DNA from: Cymbomonas tetramitiformis
Lineage: Eukaryota > Chlorophyta > Pyramimonadophyceae > Pyramimonadales > Pyramimonadaceae
Length of the DNA stretch: 64,000 bases
NCBI GenBank assembly: GCA_001247695.2
Contig: LGRX02035303.1
Location: forward strand, 1-64,000
Reading direction: 5' to 3'
Made by a program: the position numbers and the translations under genes. Every line of letters starts with the position of its first letter. Position 1 is the stretch's first letter. Below the pieces are notes generated by a model. The model was not told where the DNA came from. It saw nothing but the letters and a program-made list of their open reading frames with translations, and did no database searches. Positions 41,317 to 48,912 of the stretch are shown piece after piece.

Positions 41317-44300
41317 TCAATCGCTAAGACCACTCGCGTCAGATTCCCATCCGCCCTCAGGTATGATCGTCACCTCCGCTCGCACTCCCGCTAACGCTAT
41401 CGGTTCCGGCTCAAACTCGGGCGGGTCACTCTCAACAACAGCTGACTGGACTAAAACGCTCATCTCGCTCAGATCCTCCCTGACAAGCAGTTCAGACAGG
41501 AACGCATGCACCTCTTCATGTAGGGTCAGGTTGTGGAAAAGCTGTTTTAACAGTGCTGACGGAATCCCATACAAATTCTCTCGCGCTCCCATGCCCTTCG
41601 CGAACACACCTCCGGCTCTCATCGCGCGCCCTCCTTGCGCTACTTTCTCGTGCCTACCGTGCTGCCGGAAGAACTCGCAAGGCGTATCGGAATCGCACAC
41701 TCGCAAGGGTGTGCGCAACGGAACGTTGGTCCAGATGTGCGTGGGCTTCCTGTATGCGGTCCCGTATTTGCAGTACGTGACGAGGTGCGGAGCTGGTAGA
41801 TTGCTCATGCAGCGACGCGTGTGCAACCCGTGGGGCTCTCTTCCCCTCGGGTTCTCAATGAAGTATGCTTCGGGCCTCAAGTACCGGATGATCTCCAATG
41901 TCCTACGAACTCGCCTGTCCGCAGCGCGCAAATCTCGGATGCCTACCGTCTTCGCCTGGCTGTACTCTGTACAAGGTGGGCTAGCCCAGACTACGTCGAA
42001 GTGTCCTGGTCTGAACTGTCGGTAGTCCCATCGCATGATATCCTCGCAATGTGTGGGGCCCCACTTGGGCTGAATGTCTACAGCAACTACTTCGCTGTTG
42101 GGAAATTGCTTAGTGAACTGCCTCTCGACTGACCCGGTCCCACAAAACAATACAAGAATCTTAGACTGGCCGACTGGCTCCTTCTCAAGTGCTGCGGCTC
42201 CGTTGACTGGCGGCAGGGTGCTCTGAGCAGATACTCTCGCGAAAGTTCCTACCTCCTCATCAAACCTCTCCTCTGGCACCCATGGCATTGCTCCGTCTAC
42301 CTTGAGCTCCTCCGATAGCGTGGTCCATACCGCTCCTGCGGACTCGTCGCGTCTCTTACGGACCCTAAGCTTCTCTCGCTCCACTCTCTTAGCCTCGATC
42401 CTCTCAAACTCCAACAACGCTCGGTTGGGAACACCGGGCCTGCCGGCTCCGTCCCACTCCAGATCCTCTCGGGTCTTCCACTCGTTCTCACTGCGGGGCA
42501 TTCCTGTCCACTTGACCAGGTACTCTGTCCACCTCCTGCCCTGGCGCTGGCGCGTGCGCGAACGCTCCACCCTCTCGACGTGGGTTTCCTTGCGCCCGCT
42601 GACGTCCAACGGAGGAGGGGGAATCTCCTTAGCTCTCTCAACGAAGCGGCTGCCCGACTCTACTGGCGAAAGCCGGTCCACGGTAAACACATCGTGCACT
42701 TTCCACTGCTTAGGCGTCTGCAACCTATAGGCCGACGGTGCGCCTCTATCGCTCGCGGGAAGGGCCATCTGCCTGTCGCTGTGAAAGACTTCCAGCACCC
42801 GAAGGGGCCCAAGGCGCTTCTTAAGCAATTTCTTGTGCAACCCGCGGTCGCCCGGCTGGGTGAGGTGCGTGGCATCCACCCAAACCTCATCGCCTACTGC
42901 GTAACTCCTGGACCTGTGACGCGCGTCGTACTGGGCGATCTGTTGCTGCTGAGCTAAGAGCAGCTTCTCCCTAGCGAGCTGCAACTGGCGAACAAACTGG
43001 CGGGCTGTCTCGTGGGCTGTACCCTTTTTTACTGCTGCGCCCCTCCCCCCCTTAGCTCGGCCTCTCCGTGATGCAAGTGCTGCCTCCACGAAGAAGTCCA
43101 GCTGAGAGGCCGGAGCGTGACCATACGTCAGTTCAAAAGGGGTGAATCCCGTGACGGCGGAACGAGAGTCATTAATGGCGTACTCGACCGGGGTACACCA
43201 TAAATCCCAATCGTGCTGGTTGGCGTCGACGTACGCGCGCAACATGCGTTCGACCGTGTGGTTTGTGTGCTCTGCCTGCCCATCACCTTGTGGGTGGTAC
43301 GGCGTGGTAGAGGCAACCTGGACTCCCATCAACCGATGTAGCTCGAGATGCATCTCATCCCTGAAGCGGGAGTCCCGATCACAGACGATCTTCATGGGAG
43401 CGCCGTGCAAACGCCACACTTGGTCGAAATACATGCGCGCGATCTGTGCAGCTGAGCTGTCAGCGTAAAGCATGGGAACTACGTGCACCATCTTGGACAA
43501 CTTGTCCGTGAAGGTAGCAAACGCGTCGTACCCTCGCTCTGTGCGGGGCAGCCCAGTGACGAAGTCGATACTAACCACTTGCCACAGTCTTACTGGGACT
43601 TGCAGGGGGTTAAGCTGACCGTCTGGATACCCGTTGCGTGGCCGGGTCTGTTGGCACACAACGCAGGATTTGCACCAGTCGGTGACATCCTTGCTCATGC
43701 GTGGCCACCAAAAGCGACGGGATACTCTGTCCAGTGTCTTATCCCTTCCTGTGTGCCCTGCTGCTGGGGACTCGTGTGCTTCGCGCATCACCAGCTCTCT
43801 GAGGGGGGAATCCTGAGCTAGCACTAGCTGATACCGCCCTTCTGCCACTCGCCATATCATGTCGTCTACCATGCGAAATGTGTCTGTCCTCTGATGTGGG
43901 GCTGCGATCAGTTCCTCCTTCAACGAGCCGAGGTACTGGCTGCGTTCGTATTCCGCTTGCAAGGCGCGGACGAACTCATCAGCCTTCAGTGGGCCTGATG
44001 CCGCCCTGGCCCTTGCTGCAACCCCTGTAGTGACTAAAGGTTCGTCGGATTCTGCCTCATTGTCCTTTCGCGCAGGCGGCGCTCGGGGCTTTGCCCTGCT
44101 GGCTGCTGGGGCCCACACCAGAAGGACCGGCCAGCGCAGCGGGGGTCGACCTCCATCAGGGGACTCGAAGAGGTGGTTGGGACGACCTTTTTCGTCCTTC
44201 GTGTCAAAGACTTTGACCGGATGAAGCCCATACTTGGGGTGAATCAACCGCCTCCAGGGGGCGTCATAGTCTGGCAGAAGGAACATCGCCGAGGTGTTTT

Positions 44301-47300
44301 CCGGATCGGCGCGCCACTCAGCAAGGAAATGCCGAAGAATTCTTTCTATCAAGTCTGAATCCTTCGTGTAAGGGGGGTTGCACCAAACGTGTTTCCCGCG
44401 CCACTTTTCCTTCAAGCAATCGGTCCAATAGGTGTCAACCTGCCGGTTAACGCCCATGGAGTCGCAACATGCGTCAACGTCAAACACCCCGTACTGGGCT
44501 GCTATCTCCTCAAAGCGCTCCCTGATCAGCTTCCAGTCCTGGCGATCTACGACCTGGTCGTAGTGGGAGCTACTTTCTGGGGGCTTAACGGGCTCAGGTA
44601 CCTTTCCGGCCGCCTTTGGATGACTCTGGGCCTCAGGGTGGGGGAACTTCGGGTGACTCTGGACTTCTGCTGTGGCCTGTTCCCTAGCTCGGTCTGCTCT
44701 GGTCATGACTGCTAGCGATTCGGCATCCCTCAAGGATTTCTCGCCTACTGCTAGGGTGGCAGCTGCGTCCAGCCAAAGGGCCGGCGACTCTACCCACGTG
44801 AGCCCATTCAGATGGGTGAGCTCACCAATGACCGGTGCTGGACTGGTGGGAGGGAAGGACTCGTCCTCGGAATCACTATACTCGAAGGTGGCGCCTAAGA
44901 CAGATGTGGGATCCTCGTCCCCTTCGCATCTCTTGCCTTTCGGCTCAGAGTACTCGGGTCCATCAGATCCATCGGTGGTGCGATCCACTGCCCCGAGGAC
45001 AGAGGTAGGATCCTCGTCCTCTTCGGACCCCTTGCCTGCCGGTGCGGAGTCTCTGGGCCCATCCGTGGCGCGATCCACAATCCCTTTTTCCTTCAACCCT
45101 TCTCTGGCTGACATTTCCTGATAGTCTGGTCGCCGGGACTGCGCGTCTGGTACTACTAAACAGCGCCCTGGCACGTGCTCCATCTGATGGACTCCTACCT
45201 CTACCAAGTCCTCGTACCAGCGAGCCTGACGTCGGCTGAGCTCCCTAGCTGGGGCGAAGAGCCACTGAAGGGGTTTATGGTCTCCCATGAGCTTAAATGA
45301 TGTGAAAATCAGATAATGTCTCCAGGTGACCGTGGTGCAGTGATGGATGGCACAAAGCTCCCGTTCCCCAGCGTGATAGTTCTGCTCTGCGCTGGAGAAC
45401 TGCCGGCTTTCAAAGGCCAAGGGCTGTAAGCCTCGTCCCTGATCCTGCATGAGTACACCCCCTAGTGCTACTCCACTGGCATCTGTCTGCACAAAGAAGG
45501 GTCTGGAACCGTCTGCTGCACCCTTTTGATCGGGTAGGGCCAAGGCTGGGGAGGAGATCAAGGCAGTTTTTAGCTGTTTAAATGCTGCCTTTTCATTCTC
45601 GCCCCAGGTCCAGTCCACGCCGGATTTGGTGAGGCGGGTCAACGGGTACGCGATATCTGCGAAGTTCTGGATGTACCTCCGGTAGAAGCCACACATGCCC
45701 AGAAACTGTCGCACGTGTGTGACAGTTTCTAGGTCTGGCCAATCGCGTACCGACGCAACCTTATCCTGCTGTGGACGACATCCATCCCGATCCACCACAT
45801 GCCCTAGGAACCGGACTGATCGCTTGCACAATTTGACTTTCGACTTTTTGAGGTAGACTGAATTCTTTCGGCATGCCTCCAGGACCTGGCGGAGGTGGTC
45901 GAGGTGTACCTCATGGGCGCTCTTACCCGGAACCTCAGCCGAGAAAATCATGATGTCATCTACAAATACTCTGCAAAAGGGTAGGTGCCCGAGGTACTGT
46001 TGCATCATCCTTTGCCAGGTACTTGGGGAGTTTGACAATCCCATAGGCATGACCAACCACTCGTACGCTCCAAAGTGCGTAGTCATTGCGGTTTTCTCCA
46101 CGTCCTCTGCTTTCATAGGGACCTGCCAAAATCCCCAAAGGGCATCCATCGTAGAGAAGACGGTAGCCCCTTGTAGATCATCTAAGAGACTCTGGACATC
46201 CGGGAGGGGGTACTTGTCCTTGACTGTGATCTCATTGATCTGTCTGTAGTCAATGACTAGACGCAACTCCTTGGGATTACTCGGCTTGGGGACCATCAGC
46301 ACAGGGCAGCCCCACGGAGAGGCCGAGGGTCGTATGTACCCTTTGGCTAAGAGCTCATCTAGCTGTTGCCGGAGTTGCCGCAACTCCTCCTGCGACAGCT
46401 TGTACCCTCGCCGGTGCAAGGCGTTCCCATTCCAATCTGGCCTGAGCCGGACGCCGGACTTGAATTCCCTTGACTGGACTGATTCCGGCAACTCTGTGCA
46501 AATGACATCTGCGAACTCCTTTTCCAGGTCCCTAAGCTGCTGCCAGATTTCCGGCGACACCGTCTCGTCTATCTCGTCCTCCGGCGGTTCCGGGGAGGCC
46601 TCCTCGGCAGCGCGCTGATCGGAGATCCTGCGCTCCTCGGCAGCTCTTTGACTCTCTTGGAGTTGCCGAGACAGCTGTTCCAGGCGAGCCTCGGCAGCTG
46701 CCTCCCGAGCTTGCGACTCCTTCTGCCAGGCTTCCTTCAGCTCTTGCAGGTCCTGACTGTTCCTGCTCGAAGTGGACTCCGGGGACGACGACGTGTTCCC
46801 TGAGGAAGTCGGACCGGGGTGCGGGGCCGATGGTGCTCGACTGGGCTTCCGGGTGCGAGGCACCGGGCGACTGGGGCTGCTCGGCTTAGGCGCCTGAGTC
46901 CTGGGCCTCGGACGTTCCGCGGGATGCTCTTCCTCCGATGAGGACGAGAGGGGAGCAAACCGGTTCGACCAGTTCCCACCGGGGGCTGCGGAACTCGGAG
47001 GTGCTGTACCTGACTTCCTAAGACCCCTGTGTGACTTCCGGGTGCGGCCGCTCATTCTGACGGCCGCGACGACCGCTCTCCTTACCTCCTGGAGGTCCGC
47101 CCCTTGGCGTACCAGCTCCCCTGGTCTGCCGGCGTTGATGGCAAAGACAGAGAATCTACACCTCCCAAGGGAGTTGTGAGGGTCCTCGCGCTTTTGCTGC
47201 ATCAACACCCTGGACTCGGAGACTGACTGCTGGTGGATCTCCAGACGATAAGCGCCGTCCTCGGAGAGCCCATAGTCCTCGAGCTGGAACCACATTAGCC

Positions 47301-48525
47301 CTGACAGCGGGTGGTCTTTCCCCAGGCGCTTTAGGCCTCGACGGATGTCCTGCCACATGGACTTCTGGTCGGAATCCGAGCAAGAGCTGACACCGGATGA
47401 GGTTCCCGCCTTCCTTACCGGACGCCGAGCACTCGTTCCCTGGGACGAGTCCGAGCTGACTGGGGTCGTCCTGGGGAGCCGGCGCCATTCGCGAAGACAC
47501 CTCCTGCCCATCTGGGTCATCCGGTGTCTCCGGGCTCCAACCCACCAGGTGCTCCTCTCCTTGGCGAGCATCGTCTGCTGGTGCCATGCCATGAAGACAG
47601 CTCCAGCTTGACGTCTGCCTCTGCGCCACAGACCCTGTGTCTGGACAACATGCTGGCGCCATGCTGCGAAAGCGGACTCGACCCGGCGCCGACTGCCTTT
47701 GTCAAACAGGCCTTGAAGTTGGGCGACCTGTTGGGTGACGTCATTCCACGCTTGGAATGCCAGGCGCCGGAGCTCGCGCTGATGCGCTGACTGGTCCGTC
47801 CTGGCCCTCCATGCGACCCACGCAAGCGGCGCTGTTGCGCGCTGACGAGATGGCAGGGAGACTCTCGCACGTCGTTGCGCTGAATTCAGCGCCCAGGTGC
47901 TCCATTGACGGAGGGCCAATGCGAGCATGGATTGACGTCGCTCTCCTCGCCAAGCCGGATTGGGCTGGATGCGAGACTCGCGCCCCCGTGACTCGACGAC
48001 GTCTAGCTGCTCTGGGCGCCGGACATCATCAGACTCCCCTTCTGCCGGGGGACTCCAGTCACTGGCTCGGTAAACCTCAAAGCGCCCTGGGGCACTGATG
48101 AGATTCCCTTGCTCGCTCCCCACGAGGGAAGAGAGGGAGGATGCTGCCGGTCCCGACGTCGGTTCCTGACGGACGACCCTACTACTCGCACTCCTGCTGG
48201 ACGCAGGGAGTGGGGAGAAGGGGGCTGCCGAGGGGTTCAACCCCTTAGCAGAGCGGTCCGAGTCCGACCCGGAGCCGGCGCCTGCCGCCGGCGGTGCCGG
48301 AGCCTCGGGCGACGCACGCTTCCGGCGCGCCGGCTGCCGTAGCGCCGAGCTCAATGCGAGCTCGGACACTGGCTCAGCTCCACTGACCCTCGCTGGTGAA
48401 GGGGCTTTTGGTGGCGAGGCCCGGGGGGGCCCACCAGACAACCCTGGAGGGGCTCTCAGGGGCGTGCGCGCCGGTGTAACCTCGAGGGCCTCACCGCCGT
48501 ATTGGCGTGCAAGCGCACGCCGCAC
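41317..48525 (-). CDS. pol: Chromovirus 2 polyprotein with dual methyltransferase domains
   Basis: 2,402 codons without a stop. The first ATG is at residue 200 (47928) and the frame stays open upstream of 48525, so the start is unsettled. Residues 200-350 hold Sfi1-like repeats (AFQAW, AFAAWRQ, VFMAWHQ); 590-645 a coiled coil; RT 715-905 with FVDD at 854-857; RNase H 985-1110 (TDASG, GERELC, GDHKPLQW). A Dam-type methyltransferase follows at 1330-1475 with DVDACCD and NPPY at 1383-1386. Integrase 1575-1810 has the HHCC site, D1654, D1716 and E1752 (35 residues between the last two). The chromodomain is at 1980-2045 (YLVKWTGMP). The C5-methyltransferase at 2120-2300 has LVLFCGTGSVE, catalytic C2185 in SPPCTEY, and ENPRG. 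Inference: the element could methylate its own DNA before or after integration. Confidence 0.9.
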   Translation of the reverse strand: MRRALARQYGGEALEVTPARTPLRAPPGLSGGPPRASPPKAPSPARVSGAEPVSELALSSALRQPARRKRASPEAPAPPAAGAGSGSDSDRSAKGLNPSAAPFSPLPASSRSASSRVVRQEPTSGPAASSLSSLVGSEQGNLISAPGRFEVYRASDWSPPAEGESDDVRRPEQLDVVESRGRESRIQPNPAWRGERRQSMLALALRQWSTWALNSAQRRARVSLPSRQRATAPLAWVAWRARTDQSAHQRELRRLAFQAWNDVTQQVAQLQGLFDKGSRRRVESAFAAWRQHVVQTQGLWRRGRRQAGAVFMAWHQQTMLAKERSTWWVGARRHRMTQMGRRCLREWRRLPRTTPVSSDSSQGTSARRPVRKAGTSSGVSSCSDSDQKSMWQDIRRGLKRLGKDHPLSGLMWFQLEDYGLSEDGAYRLEIHQQSVSESRVLMQQKREDPHNSLGRCRFSVFAINAGRPGELVRQGADLQEVRRAVVAAVRMSGRTRKSHRGLRKSGTAPPSSAAPGGNWSNRFAPLSSSSEEEHPAERPRPRTQAPKPSSPSRPVPRTRKPSRAPSAPHPGPTSSGNTSSSPESTSSRNSQDLQELKEAWQKESQAREAAAEARLEQLSRQLQESQRAAEERRISDQRAAEEASPEPPEDEIDETVSPEIWQQLRDLEKEFADVICTELPESVQSREFKSGVRLRPDWNGNALHRRGYKLSQEELRQLRQQLDELLAKGYIRPSASPWGCPVLMVPKPSNPKELRLVIDYRQINEITVKDKYPLPDVQSLLDDLQGATVFSTMDALWGFWQVPMKAEDVEKTAMTTHFGAYEWLVMPMGLSNSPSTWQRMMQQYLGHLPFCRVFVDDIMIFSAEVPGKSAHEVHLDHLRQVLEACRKNSVYLKKSKVKLCKRSVRFLGHVVDRDGCRPQQDKVASVRDWPDLETVTHVRQFLGMCGFYRRYIQNFADIAYPLTRLTKSGVDWTWGENEKAAFKQLKTALISSPALALPDQKGAADGSRPFFVQTDASGVALGGVLMQDQGRGLQPLAFESRQFSSAEQNYHAGERELCAIHHCTTVTWRHYLIFTSFKLMGDHKPLQWLFAPARELSRRQARWYEDLVEVGVHQMEHVPGRCLVVPDAQSRRPDYQEMSAREGLKEKGIVDRATDGPRDSAPAGKGSEEDEDPTSVLGAVDRTTDGSDGPEYSEPKGKRCEGDEDPTSVLGATFEYSDSEDESFPPTSPAPVIGELTHLNGLTWVESPALWLDAAATLAVGEKSLRDAESLAVMTRADRAREQATAEVQSHPKFPHPEAQSHPKAAGKVPEPVKPPESSSHYDQVVDRQDWKLIRERFEEIAAQYGVFDVDACCDSMGVNRQVDTYWTDCLKEKWRGKHVWCNPPYTKDSDLIERILRHFLAEWRADPENTSAMFLLPDYDAPWRRLIHPKYGLHPVKVFDTKDEKGRPNHLFESPDGGRPPLRWPVLLVWAPAASRAKPRAPPARKDNEAESDEPLVTTGVAARARAASGPLKADEFVRALQAEYERSQYLGSLKEELIAAPHQRTDTFRMVDDMIWRVAEGRYQLVLAQDSPLRELVMREAHESPAAGHTGRDKTLDRVSRRFWWPRMSKDVTDWCKSCVVCQQTRPRNGYPDGQLNPLQVPVRLWQVVSIDFVTGLPRTERGYDAFATFTDKLSKMVHVVPMLYADSSAAQIARMYFDQVWRLHGAPMKIVCDRDSRFRDEMHLELHRLMGVQVASTTPYHPQGDGQAEHTNHTVERMLRAYVDANQHDWDLWCTPVEYAINDSRSAVTGFTPFELTYGHAPASQLDFFVEAALASRRGRAKGGRGAAVKKGTAHETARQFVRQLQLAREKLLLAQQQQIAQYDARHRSRSYAVGDEVWVDATHLTQPGDRGLHKKLLKKRLGPLRVLEVFHSDRQMALPASDRGAPSAYRLQTPKQWKVHDVFTVDRLSPVESGSRFVERAKEIPPPPLDVSGRKETHVERVERSRTRQRQGRRWTEYLVKWTGMPRSENEWKTREDLEWDGAGRPGVPNRALLEFERIEAKRVEREKLRVRKRRDESAGAVWTTLSEELKVDGAMPWVPEERFDEEVGTFARVSAQSTLPPVNGAAALEKEPVGQSKILVLFCGTGSVERQFTKQFPNSEVVAVDIQPKWGPTHCEDIMRWDYRQFRPGHFDVVWASPPCTEYSQAKTVGIRDLRAADRRVRRTLEIIRYLRPEAYFIENPRGREPHGLHTRRCMSNLPAPHLVTYCKYGTAYRKPTHIWTNVPLRTPLRVCDSDTPCEFFRQHGRHEKVAQGGRAMRAGGVFAKGMGARENLYGIPSALLKQLFHNLTLHEEVHAFLSELLVREDLSEMSVLVQSAVVESDPPEFEPEPIALAGVRAEVTIIPEGGWESDASGLSD
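41628..42168 (-). other. C5-cytosine methyltransferase domain (part of polyprotein)
   Basis: Residues about 2120-2300. The SAM-binding loop LVLFCGTGSVE, the PPC motif with nucleophile C2185, ENPRG, and CKYGTAYRKPTHIW are in canonical order. At about 180 residues it is much shorter than host DNMTs, with little space for a target-recognition domain, and it resembles compact phage-type enzymes. Confidence 0.85.
44103..44538 (-). other. Dam-type N6-adenine methyltransferase domain (part of polyprotein)
   Basis: Residues about 1330-1475, between RNase H and integrase. FDVDACCD, VNRQVDTYWTD, WRGKHVWCNPPY and MFLLPDY follow the phage Dam family pattern of a substrate-side NPPY motif and a hydrophobic strand ending in LLP. 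All expected motifs are present in this intact copy. Confidence 0.75.
44895..45085 (-). repeat. In-frame tandem duplication in the pol linker
   Basis: Residues about 1150-1215 contain a duplicated acidic block ending EDEDPTSVLGA and GDEDPTSVLGA, about 37 residues apart. It sits at the same place between RNase H and the Dam-type domain where chromovirus 1 carries its 21-bp array. Confidence 0.7.
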
Positions 48526-48707
48526 TCCCCCCCCCCTCTCACGGGAGCGCCAATCCCGGCTGTCTGACCCGCCAGCCGCGCCCCAGAACTCCCCAGAGCC
48601 TGGGCCAACCGACAGGCCCGCAGCGCGAGACCCTACGGTCCTAGCAAATTGTAGTATGTGTACTAAAGGTGTCCTAAAGGCATAGTAAAGGACAGTTAGT
48701 ACGTATG

Positions 48708-48754
48708 GGCGTTAGTATGCCGGTAGCATAGTATATTACAGGCATACTAACGCC
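48708..48754. other. Hairpin upstream of CACTA transposase
   Basis: GGCGTTAGTATGCC at 48708-48721 and its exact reverse complement at 48741-48754, with a 19-base loop. It may be a subterminal site of the transposon. Confidence 0.6.
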
Positions 48755-48912
48755 ATATTGGCCTGTTAAGATGCGCGTGCTACAGGCGTCCTAACGGCAC
48801 TGCGCCTTAAGTATGCGTTGGCCCCAACTGGAGCAGGGGTGAGTGGTGGGGCACGTGTGGGTGTGCAGATCACTGAGATGGCGTTTTATGGTGACTAGAC
48901 GACGACATTTGT

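Larger units (their letters stand above)
40073..48640 (-). mobile_element. Chromovirus 2: Ty3/gypsy element with Dam-type and C5-type methyltransferases
   Basis: Runs on the minus strand from about 48.6 kb to the 3' LTR at 40.07 kb. It carries one uninterrupted reading frame of at least 2,402 codons with RT, RNase H, Dam-type methyltransferase, integrase, chromodomain and C5-methyltransferase. The 5' LTR is missing; the CACTA transposon begins at about the place where it should be. No aspartic protease motif was found. Confidence 0.85.

Noticed and set aside
40976..42730. Plus-strand frames opposite the chromovirus 2 methyltransferase
   Set aside because: They are antisense shadows and repeat-derived; the minus strand carries catalytic motifs.
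48526..48700. 5' LTR and tRNA primer-binding site for chromovirus 2
   Set aside because: No sequence matching the putative 3' LTR and no tRNA 3'-end complement was seen.
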